A stretch of 64,000 bases of DNA, taken from assembly GCF_003473485.1 (NCBI RefSeq), contig NC_053048.1, forward strand, positions 41,226,755 through 41,290,754. Reading direction: 5' to 3'. Source of the stretch: Medicago truncatula (taxonomy: Eukaryota > Streptophyta > Magnoliopsida > Fabales > Fabaceae). The translations under genes were made by a program, and so were the position numbers. Below are positions 36,101-48,570 of this stretch, one piece after another. Position 1 is the first letter of the stretch; each line of letters starts with the position of its first letter. The notes under the pieces were generated by a model. That model had not been told where the DNA came from and did no database searches. It saw nothing but the letters and a program-made list of their open reading frames with translations.

Positions 36101-37952
36101 TTGATCTGAAAATATTTGGGATTGTATGTCGTTTTGAAAGTTCCTTTTATGCAAAATATCATTCCCCTCATTTTTTAGAATAATCTTAATCAGTGTTATT
36201 GATGGCGGACAGCCAAAAATATGTAATTTCAAGCCACCGTAAAACTCCGTGATGCCGGCATCCTTTACAAATTGGACGTGGTGGTTGTCAATCTGCCATG
36301 GCGCCGATATATGAAAACACTAATCTGAATGTTATATTTTATATACAGAAGCTGCATTTATGAGATTCTAACTTTATTTTTATTTTTGTATATACAGGGA
36401 ACTTGCAAAAGACTTTGTTGTTGCTGGAACTGCGTCCGAGTCTCTGTATGGTGCTTGTGAATCAATGTTTAAGCCTGACATGGTTTGTCCCAAAGTTTAA
36501 CTTCTTTTGTCTTTTACTTCAACTTTTCAGCAATTTTTTTGCGTATTAGTGCAGTCATGTCTGTTTTTCACTTGTTTTGGTAGTGTTTTAATAACAAAAA
36601 AGCATATATCTAAACAGACATGCCTTTTGACACTAAATGCTTCTTAAATTAGATTGAACATCATCCACGTATTACAAATCTGTCTACACCCTTTGGTATC
36701 TGTCGGTGAAGGCATCCCTTCATCATGAGGTGGTTTCCAAGAAATAGGGGATTCAGGATTGTATCTTCATTTTATGGTTTTGATGGAGCATACGTCGGTC
36801 CAGGGCATATCTCAGTGGGTAACTAGTAACTACAAAGCTCAACCACTAAGGATCAGCAAGTGCTGAGTACTACCCTATTTCATTCGAGCAGTTTAAGATA
36901 GAGTTTGAGCTACATTCTAGGGCCAGATTCAAGTTGTATAGGAAGATTGATGATTGTACTGCTGGGCAAAAGCAACGAGCAGAAAAGATCAGGGTTAATT
37001 TAAAAGTTATCGGGTTACAAAAATGTAACAATAGTGTGCAATGTCCGACTTCAGAGTGGAAGTGAGACGTTCTTTAGTGTATAGGGAATCTGAGATTCAA
37101 ATAGAGGAGGCCATTAGCCTCTCGACAATTTTGAGATTGTTTCTTCTGCAAAATTGTTTCTCCATGTTTGCCAAAAGGGAAGCTTATGATTTTTGTGCTT
37201 GGTTTCTTAATACAGGAAGCTGAGGAATTGTTCGAGACCATCTCCCAAGCACTGTTATCATCTGTAGACCGTGACTGTCTTAGTGGCTGGGGTGGACATG
37301 TCTATGTTGTGTAAGTTTATAAATTCTCTTCTTCTTTAGTTGTTTGTTATTGGGAATTCTATTTATTGAATTGTCATAAGTTTTTCTTATGACAAAAATA
37401 AGTTTTTCTTTTCATCCACTAGTCAATGTGTTCACTTTTTATGCACCAGTTCATCTTTACAAGCCACTAGGTTGGGCAAACGACTTTTGCCTTAGCATGT
37501 GGAAAATCATTTTAACAAAACTTCATGATGAAAACAAATTTTGTATATACTCATGTATTTTTCATAAAAATTGTTAGATAAAAAATATTAATGTGTATGG
37601 CATCTTTTAAAGTTCAAATGATTTTTTTAAAATAATAATAATAATGCAAACAAAAACTGAATTAAATAATCATAATATTATTTTTATTAATTAGGAAAGT
37701 TCAATCTTATAATTTTAAATATAAATAATTTATTTATTTTAATATAAAATCATAATTTTTATCTCTTAAGGCAAGTTTTAAAAATTAAATTGGAAATTAC
37801 TGATTTGCCTTGATTAATAATAATGTAAATTATGTATTGTAAAATGTTAAACCTAAACTTTTATCATAGTGGCTTATTGGTCCTCAAATTTTGTTTGCTG
37901 CAGCACTCCAACAGAAGTAAAGGAAAGGATTTTGAAGGGAAGAATGGATTAA
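33182..37952 (+). CDS. PBC1: 20S proteasome beta-3 subunit
   Basis: Six exons (33182-33369, 33467-33574, 34535-34624, 36398-36482, 37216-37310 and 37904-37952) join to 204 aa, the length known for plant PBC1. The protein starts [14 protein letters not shown], followed by [30 protein letters not shown] and GWGGHVYVV, all proteasome beta-fold landmarks. Beta-3 lacks a propeptide and a catalytic N-terminal Thr; here GSA stands where active subunits have T-T-x. It is thus a structural, non-peptidase subunit of the 20S core beta ring in cytosol and nucleus. Intron 3 is long (about 1.8 kb) and contains a MITE-like piece. It is probably single copy and constitutively expressed, judging by family knowledge. 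Confidence 0.96.
36190..36330. mobile_element. Small MITE-like sequence in PBC1 intron 3
   Basis: TCAGTGTTATTGATGGCGGA at the left resembles, inverted, the right end TTAGTGTTTTCATATATCGG, and the centre is GC-richer than the intron around it. Boundaries and family are uncertain. Confidence 0.4.
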
Positions 37953-38849
37953 GTTTTAAGCCAGCTGGTCAACTACTCAAGTTCACTATGTTTTCTGTTT
38001 AATTCTGAGCTGAATGGCGAACATGTACCGTCTGTTGTTAATGGGTACCTTTGTTATTGTGAACTTAAATTAAATGTACCTAGAAAATTATTTACAAACG
38101 AGTTCAGCTGTTCTATATAGAATTTTCAGTGAAAGTAGACTCTGGAATCGGGTATGCTGTGGAATTAAATTATGAGTATATGTATTGGAATGTTTTTAGG
38201 ATAGACTGGCATTGCAAGACACATATTGTTCACCGAAATTGTTTGTCCCTGAATCCAATTCATCGTTTTTCCCCGTAAGATGTTGATGTTAGTCACATGT
38301 GAGTAATTAAGTGACTTTGTTGATTGATTGAGTGAGGAATATAGGGTTTGGAGCAACAAGAAGGTTGTTATTTCAATTTGGCTTAAATGCAATTTTATAT
38401 CAACATCAACGGTGTATCTATGCAATAATTCTAGGCTAACAAGCATTCCATGACAGCATAGTAAAAAAAATTAACTTATTTGTTGTTCATCAATCATTCC
38501 TAAAAAAACACATTACTGTATTTAACAAGCTACCGTATAAAATAAGAACGCATTAAGCTTTGATGAAATATGAATGAGAAGTTGTTGATGAAAATTGAAT
38601 GAGGATGTTGAAAAAGAAAAGTGAATGGTGAAAGTCAACAAGTGTAGTGTAGTTAGTGAGTCTCTGACGCCGCACTAGCTAGTAGTGAGCTGACCAGTCT
38701 TAATTCGATTCATTACACCAAATCATTACCTCTCACTCACTCTTATTTTTACCGTCCAGTTCCTTGTCATTGCTGTACTCCATCTTACATGAAATAATGC
38801 ATCAAGTGTCATGCTAAAGAAATCGTTTAAGAAATCCACAAAAATATTA

Positions 38850-39110
38850 CTCCCTCCGTCCCTCAATAAATGACCTAGTTGACAATATACATTATTGATT
38901 TAACATACTTTGACCATATTTTTCTACTAATTCACAAAGATAAATAATACTATCATGTAAGATGTTGTTGAAATCGTCTCGATGAATATTTTTAAAATAT
39001 TAAGTTTTCATAATTTTTTTTAGTAGAGAATTGAAGATATCAAAGATAAAACATATGCATTGGTACGTGTGTCGAAGTCAACTAGGTTATTTAATATGGG
39101 ACGGAGGGAG
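38850..39110. mobile_element. Stowaway-like MITE
   Basis: The termini CTCCCTCCGTCCC and GGGACGGAGGGAG are flanked by TA on each side (38848-38849 and 39111-39112), and subterminal words AATGACCTAGTTGAC and GTCAACTAGGTTATT are inverted. Size 261 bp. A solo right end of the same family lies at about 39565-39578. Confidence 0.85.
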
Positions 39111-40001
39111 TAGTATAAGCAAATGACAACTTTTTAGATTCATAATATAGACCAAATACATCATTTAGTAAATGAATCTAAAAAATTAATTTTTGCTTAT
39201 AATAGTGACCGGATAGAGTAGTGTTTTAAACCAACATTTTTGATTAGTTGAAAAAAAGCATTTTTCATTTCATCTAAATGTTTTTGGGTATTATTTACTT
39301 ATTGGTTTTATTATTAGTTTTTTAAGAGATGCTTAAGAATATATAAAATAATTAAAGTATTTTGATAAGAGACGATTAGTAGAGTTGAAAATTTGAAAGA
39401 GGTGTTGTAGAAAAGATAAAAACAAAATAACAAAATTTATGTGCATTTTTTTACGTGGTTTTTACTTTCATAAGTGTAGTTTAGTTGGTAGAAAAGATAA
39501 AAACAAAAGAACAAAATTTATATATAAGAATTGAAATATGTGTGAAATGAGCAAATTGTTTCATTAATATGGGACGGAGGGAGTATATATTATGTGAAAA
39601 ATTATACAAAATACATCTAAGATTTGTCCAAAATAAAAACTATTATGAGTATTATATTGAAAAACAAAGATAGTAGTATATGCATAAGCATAACATACTA
39701 CTAGTATTGATTATTAGTCAAAAATCATTAATAAACTACTACTGACATAAGTTAATTTTCTCACTTTACCTTATTTTCTTTTGACTAAATCTATTTTGGG
39801 TTATTTATTATAGAAAAAAGAAAAACAACTATATTTTGGGTAAGCCAATCCTATTAGTATACCTCCACTCCACCAATATCACCCTACCACCATCCCCTTC
39901 TATCGCCACCACTTCCTATTACTATTTTATTCTAATTTTATGTTTTTATCTATATATTATTTTTAAAACACCAAAAACCAAAACCTCGTTTCTGTCTTAA
40001 T

Positions 40002-40022
40002 TCTCTCTCTCTCTCTCTCTCT
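40002..40022 (+). repeat. (CT)n run in the 5' leader of the RING gene
   Basis: Ten or so CT units lie about 20 bp before the start codon. CT-rich leaders are common in plant promoters; no more is claimed. Confidence 0.8.
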
Positions 40023-40042
40023 AAACAAAAAAACATCAGAGC

Positions 40043-42824
40043 ATGGAAGAAAGACAACAAGAACAACAACGCCAGGTCATCACTGTCGGAACTCTCAACT
40101 CTCTCCTCCGATCGGAGAACGATGACGACGACGGAGCATGCGTCTATTCAAGGGCGGTGCTGGTGGTCGACATGGTCTGGAACCTCGCTTTTGTGGTGGT
40201 TGCCGCCGCCGTCATCCTCTCCACTTTCAACGAGCGTCCTTCCACTCCTCTCAGACTTTGGCTCTGTGGCTATGCCTTTGAGTGTCTTCTTCATGTTGCT
40301 TTTGTTTTCTCTGAATTTCGTGTCACTACTCGTGATTCCTTCTCTCACACTCCTTACAGGTCTTTCTCTCTCTTCTTTCTTTTTCTTCATTTCTTAATTG
40401 GGTTTGTTTAATTTACTCTATTTTTTTATTTTTTTTTATTTTAAAAAGATTAAGGGATGTTTTTGGTGATTAGACATTTGATTGTTGAAATGATGGTTCA
40501 ATTATGAGATTAGGGATATACTAGATTTTAATGAATTGTAATAATTATTATACATTATTGATTAATAATTAGTAATAGAAAAATAATAGTATTTCTATTT
40601 CTATTTCAATTTTTCATTATTGGACACAATTATTTGTTAGAAGGTTGAGTTGAGCTATGAAATAGTGACACAGACACAATCGCTGGACACGACACTATTG
40701 ATATGAATAATAATCAAGAAAGAATAATGGTGGCAACAGACTCTCTTCTATCGGTTGAAATTCATGTGGCTCCATGTAAATTTGGCGGGACTCATGAATT
40801 TCAACGAATAGGAAAGAGTGTATTGGAATGTGTCTCGCTTTGCTAGTATTCCTCTTTAAGAAAATATATCAGTGATTTAATGTAAGTGATGGATTGGTGA
40901 ACTGAGTGTTTTATGAGGTAGAGAAATGCGGAGACACTTGACACCTTCACATTTGTTTTTTGTTCTTTTCATGTGTTGAGGTTTGAGTGATTTATGTTCA
41001 GGGTGTCGTGCTTATATGAGATGAATGGTGGTTTTCTAGTGTATGGCCGTAGTTTTGTTGATAGAATTCTATATTGGCGGATTATTGAGCCGTGGTTTCA
41101 CTATAGTCTTTAACTGTTTTCAGCATTGCGAAAAAGTTAGAGCCTATGAACACATTGGCATCATCTGTTTGGTGGGTTTTTGGATTTTATTGGATTGTTG
41201 TCGGTGGCCAACCACTTCTTGAAGATTCTCCTCGTCTCTACTGGTAAGATAAGAACCTTAGTTTGGATATGTATGTATTTTTTTCTTTTCATTTCTTTGG
41301 GGAATAGTTGGGTGGATAATAAATGTTGTCATGAATGCCAATAAAGACTAGTCAAAGTAGTATAGATTTATGGCACTGATCAACCTTCTTTGTTTTGATG
41401 TAAGACAACTGCTTAAAGAAGACGCGAATTTTAACTACTCCAGAGAGTATATTATACTTAAAACGTTAAAATACAGATAATTGTAGAATGTTATGCCATT
41501 GTTTCCTTCATATATCGAAGGAGAATGGAAATGAAGTGAAAACTAGTCGTTGTTGATGTGTTACTTTGACAAGCTCTGATTCAGGTTTGACCCTTCCCCA
41601 AATATTGCCTTTATGGAAGCTTAAGAGCACTGTGATGTCCTTTTTTTTGTTTCATTACGAAGGATAACTTAATAACTAGAATGCTCTTAGTTTCTGTTTT
41701 GTCCTTAATCTCTTTCAATTGTTTTGCCGGAATTGAGAGGAAGGAAGTTGTGCAAGTTCCTCTTTTTCTTCAAGAAATTGTAATTATTTCTCACAAGATG
41801 AACACATAATCTACATCTGTTTTGCTTTTAAATAGTTTCCAATAAGACCTGTCCAAATACTTAAGCTTGGCTTGATTTCATATGAATTTGACCACTTGTT
41901 GAATGTTGAGCCTGGTTATTCAGAGTCTGAATTTCAGACTAAGGCTCTGTCAAAAGACTGTGCTCGCCTTAACCCAGAATAGATATTATTATTTGTTAGT
42001 ATTTCACTAATTCATTACTCGTTTACGTCACCCTCTAGCATAAAATGCTCTAATTTAACATAATTATTCACTCTTATGTTATCTATAGCATTTATTGGAT
42101 GCATCAAACTCTTAATGATGTTTTTATCACATTCTTGCAGGTTAACAGTCGTCTTTCTAGCATTTGACGTATTTTTTATTATCTTTTGTATTGGGATGGC
42201 ATGTATAGTTTTCTTCGCTCTCTTCTGCATCATCCCAATAATAGCGTTAGCTTATGCTTTAAGAATCAGAGAAGGTGCTTCGGAAGATGATATCAGCTCA
42301 CTTCCTATGTATAGGTTTAGTCAGTCAAATGTAATGGTTATGGTTGATGACAACAAGAAGCAACATGTTAAAGCAAAAATCGGTTCATACAATCCAAGCC
42401 ATATCAGTGAACTATCTCTTCATCCAGATGATTCTGTAAGTACAAACTGTGTCTTCTCTTCGCTCTCATTCCATCGTTCTTTAGTTTTAATATCATTGTG
42501 TGTCATAACTTGTAAATAACTGTATGTTTGGAAGAGGGTTGAATGCGAACTTGCTACGGCCTGAAAAAATTGCTTGTTGTGATTCTTTGATGATTATCAT
42601 AGAGTTGAGTTACATTGTGAAGCTACTGAAAGAGAGACTAACTACTTCTGATTATGCTGCAGGAATGTTGTATCTGCCTGTGTCCATATGTTGATGGAAC
42701 AGAACTGTATCGCCTTCCATGTACCCACCATTTTCATTGTGCATGCATCAGCCGTTGGCTTCGGACAAAAGCAACTTGTCCGCTCTGCAAATATAATATC
42801 CGAAGAGCCGATACATTGGTCTAA
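40043..42824 (+). CDS. Multi-pass membrane RING-H2 E3 ubiquitin ligase (At4g11680/At1g12760-like)
   Basis: Four exons (40043-40359, 41124-41243, 42141-42435 and 42663-42824) join in frame to 297 aa. Hydrophobic segments lie at about residues 37-58, 70-90, 118-136 and 147-187, giving a membrane-embedded N-terminal half. After a polar linker, the last exon encodes a complete C3H2C3 RING: C246-x2-C249, a Cys-Thr-His-His-Phe-His-Cys core and CPLC near the end. Such RINGs recruit E2 enzymes. The family is known as plant RING E3 ligases At1g12760, At1g63170 and At4g11680; substrates here are unknown. Length is somewhat short for the family (often 340-400 aa), mainly in the N-terminal and linker parts. 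Exon 2 with flanking introns is partly duplicated at 53707-54790. Confidence 0.88.
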
Positions 42825-43675
42825 TATTTTGTTGATAAAGACTAGATGGCACTCAAATGAAGTGTATCACTTGAAAGGGACATGAGAATAGAGAACCAAA
42901 ACATTTGGTAATCTGCTGACTAGTGTTGATATAAGTAGAAAAGAAAAAGGAAATGTCCCACTCTTTCATCCTTGGATTTTAGTTTCTATAAAAGGTAATT
43001 TAACTTTTGAATATTCTAAAGTTAGTTTATGATGATGGGGTATATGTATATATTGTAGGCCAGTCGTGAGGGCCTCCCCCTTAATTTGTATTATAAGGCA
43101 ATTAAAGAAAATTTTCTGTACAGTAATGTTTTTTTCTTTTCTTGAGTATATTCTCCACCTCCACTCAAAGACCGGAAAATAGGGGATTGCCATGGGAAAA
43201 ATCCAAATTCTTTATTGAAAAGTGTTAAGATTTGAAAAAAGTTGATATCTCTCATTTTACAAGTCAATTTTGTAAAAAAAAACAAGTTAGGTTGAATTCA
43301 AAATTTAAGATGGTATCGTAGTGTTGGACTTGAAGAAGTGTATAGTGAAAAACAAAAATATCACATTGAAAAGAAATAAGAGCCAAGACTTCAAAGTAGC
43401 TTACAAATTCAATAAAAAATAGCTTGCAAAAGGAAAGAATATTAGATCTTATTTACAAATCAATTTTGTAATAGTATGTTAGACTCATTGTGCGAGACCT
43501 AAGATATCTAATATTACAAACATTTGAAGAAATGTTTGATAGAATTTATTTATAAAAATAGTATGATATGTTAGCTTATGTTAATAAGCTCTCCATAATA
43601 TTGTGTTTATGAGAAGTTTAATTTCAACGTCAATTTATTTTTATTTTTGAGGGAAATTTCAACGTCAATTTGATG

Positions 43676-43941
43676 AGCAATGCTATATATCAAGAAAGAT
43701 TTTATTAAGAAAATTTTAAGAATGACATGGCAGAATAATCACCCTTAGATTTTATCAAGAAATAGTCCTGAAATTAATGTTAGCCAATAAAATCTCAGTC
43801 TGGCCGGAAATCATGGGTGGTGGGTGTTATGTATTTTTTTTATTTTTATGAAAGATTAATAAATGAGATTGAAATCTAAAGGTGATTATTGTGCCATGTC
43901 ATTCTTGAATCTTTCTTATAAAATCATTCTTGATATCTAAC
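43676..43941. mobile_element. MITE with long TIRs
   Basis: ATGCTATATATCAAGAAAGA and, about 40 bp in, AAGAATGACATGGCA followed by AATAATCACC are all mirrored at 43870-43941, with TIRs near 70 bp. It is non-coding. A target duplication is not evident. Confidence 0.7.
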
Positions 43942-44091
43942 ATTTTCCCAATTTGATTATAGAAATAGTTTATAAACGCCTAATTATTTTTTATTTATTT
44001 TATAAACGCTTATATAATAAGCACTTTTGCAGTAAATGCTTAATTGAAATGTTTACTCTAATGCAATCTAATTAGGAATGGTTGTAAATTA

Positions 44092-44395
44092 CTCCCTCCG
44101 ATCTTGAATGTAAGAAGAAAAAAAAAAATCACACATATTAAGAAAGTGGATTGAGTCATTGTAAAAAATACTATTTTTCCTGTTATGCCCTTGTCTTGGA
44201 AACATGACTTTTGAACTCCACCAATGAAAAATCATTGAAATGCGTTAAACATGGGAATGTGAAACAAATTGGATAAAGTAAATGAGGTTAAAATTGGAAT
44301 AGTAACATTTAATAGAATGACTTTTGTATACTTTTGCTTACATTTGAGACCAACAATTTTTTTATTTTGTTTCTTACATTCGAGACTGGAGGGAG
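44092..44395. mobile_element. Stowaway-like MITE
   Basis: CTCCCTCCGATCTTGAATGT and its inverted partner ending GACTGGAGGGAG are flanked by TA (44090-44091 and 44396-44397). Size 304 bp, no gene. Confidence 0.85.
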
Positions 44396-44399
44396 TATA

Positions 44400-46740
44400 T
44401 AACTAGCATTTGAACTTTGGGTTTGACAATGCACTCAACCTTTCATTGTAATTTGTGAACCAAAACATAAACAAAATATGCCTTATGCTCATTGTTTTTG
44501 GATGCATAGTCTATGCTTTTTACTCTACCAATTCGCAATTGTAAAACTATAATTCCTGATTTCTGATAGGATCCTTTAGGGTAAAGAGAATATTGACTCA
44601 ACTGGTTTATTCTAGAAGAGATCTTTTATGCATACTCTATTAGTTTCTTTAACAAACACAAAACTGCTACAGATCTTATTGAGATTGACTCTGATACATG
44701 GTGTTATCAAAAGCAATCCTAGATATGGTGATTAGAGGAATATGAAATTTTGATACTCATCTATTTTACATAATAGATGCTTTATCTGATTAGATTTTTT
44801 TTGAGACATGTGCAGCCTTATGCTTCCTTGGCATGTTACACTTTGTTTTGTTGCTATAGGATAGCCTTAGGCTTCCTTTCTCTCTTTTGTAAATAGGTTC
44901 AGACCTTAATTCTGGTTTGCATTTTATTTTTATTGTTTTGAACACAAAAAAATAATAGCGGTTTTATTGTATGGTTTGGTTTATGTAGCTCTCTTACTGT
45001 GAGTATGCAATAGCTTGTATAAGCGTTGTATTGTTTCATGATTGGAATAGATGAAAAATATAATCTCATTTATTCTAGTTCTTGCTTTTTCCTTTAAAAT
45101 TTAAATTATGATGTGTGCTTCTACACAACTTAGGTCGTATTAGATAACAAAATGCAATCCCTTAAAATTGGAATTAGAATTACTCTCACTCCCTTACCAC
45201 AAGACTTTTATCTTTTTTGTCCGTAAATGGAATGATAAATACCATATGAAACTCTTACACACAAATTAAAGATTTCAGGTTCAAACTTGTGACACCACGA
45301 ATATTCAAACTAACAATTACGGCATTTTTAAGTTAAACTAGAACTTACGAATATGAGACTTTTTTTTATCTAATATGAACCTTGACTAGATGCCAGAACA
45401 CAGTAATGGTAATGACAAATGCAAGTTGTGCTGCCAACAATCACAAAATCTTACTAAAACTCATGTTTGTAATATTATATGTTTTACCGGTCACTTGGCC
45501 ATTAACAACACTACTACCAGAGATAAATTTCAGTGAAATAATCACCAACAGAAAGGTGATTTTGCTTCCAATTGCGTAAATCTCGCTGAAGATCTGAAAT
45601 GTGAATGCAATCTGCATGAGTGAATTTAGATCTGTCCAAGACTTCGAAGCAAGATTTGTATGCAATGGAAGGTTGACAGGGTTCAAGATCCAAACATGAT
45701 CTAAGTTATTACAGAGCTCCCATGCTTCATAGCTGAGATTAAATCGATGGCTTCAGCACACTTCCATCAAGGAATCAAATCTTACTCTTCAAATCACGTT
45801 CTTCATAGATCTCACCCGAGAATGGTAATTCTTGTCATTGAGCAGTGGATTCACCGCCCAGATTCTAGCATTTCATTTGGATGAATGTAATAGGGATTTT
45901 GCGATAGATTGGTAGGGTCAGGAACTGCTGAAATCTGAACAGGAATTTGATTGTTGTGAGGCATGATAAGTAACGCAACTATAAGGATTCAATACCAGAG
46001 CAATGATACCATATCAGAGATGAATTTCAGGACAGTGAAGATAGAAATCCATAGGAGAAAAGATGAAAAATCTGAGAAAACTCGGAGAAAGATTTGATTG
46101 TTCTTGTTTGATGAATTAGAAATGTACTAGGAAGAGACATTTACAGTTGACACGACACAAATAATTTGAAAAAATGAATAATTGAATATAACCATATGTA
46201 TCGGACACGGACACACGTGTTGAACACCGGACACACCTATAATGAGAAGTGTCGGTGCTAAACTATATAGATTCCAAATTAAACTCCTATTTCAATGAGA
46301 AACACTCATGGTTACGAGCAATGCACCGACGATAACCAACGAAAAGTGTTGACCAGCTAATTCACCCAAATACAGAGTTATATTTGCTCCACTCTTTGCA
46401 CCTATTCATTTGTTGGTTTTCGTCGCTAAGCTCATCGTACCAAATAACACTCATCTTTCAATATTAACCAAAATGGGACTAAGTAAAAATATCCAAACAC
46501 ATGAATCATATCATTGATTCCAAATCAAACCATATTTAAATATTAACCAAATGTAAGGCATCTACATATAAACTAAAACCCTTGATTGAAAATGAACAAA
46601 AATTGTCAAAATACATACATGATACATTGTAGAATGATTAAGAAAATAACAAAAAATAAAAAACTAAATTGTTGAGAATAAGGGAAAGAATCAGAGGTAC
46701 AATAAGAAGAAATCAGGATTAAACCTGCAAACAGATATAA
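44400..46740. other. Intergenic with weak copia-like traces, no gene
   Basis: GATACATGGTGTTATCAAAA near 44693 and, on the minus strand, ATGGTATCATTGCTCTGG near 46010 resemble LTR end plus primer-site junctions. No gag or pol frame or LTR pair can be shown. Nothing else is recognised. Confidence 0.3.
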
Positions 46741-46743
46741 TCT

Positions 46744-47282
46744 TCAAACACTCTTCAATTTCTTCATCTTGGAAGGTGGCCAATTACCCTTCTTCCTCAA
46801 CTTCCTCTTTTGAACAAGTCTCTTTCTCCTCAACCTTATCTTCTTATCAAGCTTCATCTTCAACCTCTTCTCCTCCCTCTCCTTCAATTTTGATTCCAAA
46901 GGAAGCTTATCTACAGAAACAGCATCACTCTCTTTCTTGCTTTCACTTTCAGACCCATCTGCAACATTGGATTCAGCAGTTGCAGATACAATAGAAATTG
47001 CATTTTTCCTTGGTTTCACGACAAAGGGTGTCGAGATTTGAAGCCCCTTCAATGAGTTTGTGGGTAAACCAACGTGCACTCTTGAAACTGATAAACAAAA
47101 ACATAGTTCGAGAAAACTAAGATAAAAGAAACAACAAGAATAATAAAAACATGAGAATGTATTTTGGAGAAATTAAGGAAGAAGAAGTGATGGTACTTAC
47201 TTGGGGTTGTGGTGGGAATTGGGAAAATGGAGGAAGAAGAAAGAGGTGTCAGCGTGAAGAGATTGGAGCATAGAAGTGCCAT
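46744..47282 (-). CDS. PSRP5: Plastid ribosomal protein PSRP5 (cL37), chloroplast 50S
   Basis: Two exons, 47282-47201 and 47087-46744, join through GTAAGT and TATCAG splice sites to 141 aa. The Ser/Thr-rich N-terminus (MALLCSNLFTLTPLSSSS) is a chloroplast transit peptide. The mature part ends in a very basic segment (KMKLDKKIRLRRKRLVQKRK) and GNWPPSKMKKLKSV, the hallmark of plastid-specific ribosomal protein 5, a component of the chloroplast large subunit. The length matches the family (about 140-150 aa). In Arabidopsis, as I recall, PSRP5 (At3g56910) neighbours ALADIN (At3g56900); here ALADIN lies about 9 kb away on the same strand, with a PORR gene between. Confidence 0.92.
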
Positions 47283-47472
47283 GGTGTTGTGTTTTTTTTT
47301 TTTGTTCAATTGAAGAATTTGAGAAAGATGAGAATTGATTTATGGATAAGAAGGCACAACATGTGTGACACACCACTTTTTGAGTTTATTAACTTTTTTG
47401 TTACCACTTTATATCACGGTTAAATATTAGGGGTTTTGTTTTTGAATGATAAAATATGGGTTTGAACATGAC

Positions 47473-47804
47473 GAGTAAATAGTCAATTATCTTTCTGAAA
47501 TTGTAAGTTTCGTCAATTATCCCCTTAAAATTAATAAAATATCAATTACCCTCCTGAAATTGCACAACGTTAATCAATTTACCCCCTCCGTCAAATTCTT
47601 CTGTCAGTGAACATAAAATTTTGCACATAAGTGTAAAACTCCAGGGGAGTATTTGCAAAACGTCATGTTTACTAACGAAAAAATTTGACGAAGAGGGTAA
47701 ATTGATTAACGTTGTGCAATTTCAGGGGGGTAATTGACATTTTGTTAATTTTAGGGGGATAATTGATGAAACTTACAATTTCAGGGGGTAATTGACTATT
47801 TACT
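47473..47804. mobile_element. TIR element with about 130-bp TIRs
   Basis: AGTAAATAGTCAATTATC at the left and GTAATTGACTATTTACT at the right open long inverted repeats containing AATTGCACAACGTTAATCAA and CAATTACCCTCCTGAAATT. The flanks TGAACATGA and TGAACATTG share seven of nine bases, compatible with an aged MULE-type 9-bp duplication. It is non-coding. Confidence 0.7.
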
Positions 47805-47979
47805 TGAACATTGATAGATTATCAACAATCAACATGTTTTTGGAAGAGTTTTTTACCCGAGCATTGCTATGCACTACGGGATAATTATTCACTGGATTTG
47901 ACGAAACTCAAAAAACACTAACTATTCAAGGGTAAGGGTAAAGTGGTCATATAGAAATGGATTGAGGATAAAAATGTAA

Positions 47980-48352
47980 GGCTTAAATATGAAAATGGTT
48001 CCTGCAAATATCTGCCGTTTTGGTTTTAGCTCTTATAAAAATATTTTTTTGGTTTTAGTCTCTGCAAATATAGAATATTTGGTTTTTGTCTTTGGTATTT
48101 TGTTTTAATCGTTGTAAAATCATTTCATATTGAAATTGGTCTCTATAATATTCATTTTAGTCCTCATTTTGAGGGACTAAAATCAAATATTCTACATATT
48201 ACAATGACCAAATCCAATATGAATCAATTTTACAAGGACTAAAACAAAATACCAAGGACCGAAACCAAATTTTTTATATTTGGAGGGACTAAAATCAAAA
48301 AAAATATTTTTATAGGGACTAAAACCAAAATATTTTTACAGGAACTAAAACC
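47980..48352. mobile_element. MULE-type element with perfect 9-bp duplication and asymmetric ends
   Basis: The element begins GGCTTAAATATG like the one at 15330. AAAATGTAA stands at 47971-47979 and again at 48353-48361. The right end (CAGGAACTAAAACC) is not a full match to the left. The interior is an imperfect palindrome of TTTTGGTTTTAGTC words. Confidence 0.6.
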
Positions 48353-48570
48353 AAAATGTAATAACAAATTCACAGTAAGTGCATTCGTTGTTTTCCGTTT
48401 AACTGATTTCGTACTATTAAGCATTTCCGTTTTTACCCTCCTACAAGAAAATGAATCATTTCGAGAGTTGTTTATTTAAAAAATAGTTCTACATCCGATT
48501 TGATGATTAGTCTTATACTTCTATTAATACTAAAGGGTATAAATCTTTGTTGAATTTGGTGGAGAATATC

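Noticed and set aside
39215-39578. Second Stowaway MITE suggested by GGGACGGAGGGAGTA at about 39565
   Set aside because: No matching left terminus could be found, so it is at most a solo end.
43160-43520. Possible short LTR (repeated TTTACAAGTCAATTTTGTAA-like words)
   Set aside because: Two similar words are seen, but no TG...CA termini, primer site or target duplication could be defined.
45600-46150. Possible minus-strand copia element (TGGTATCA-like word near 46010)
   Set aside because: No gag frame and no LTR pair; kept only as a remark in the intergenic entry.
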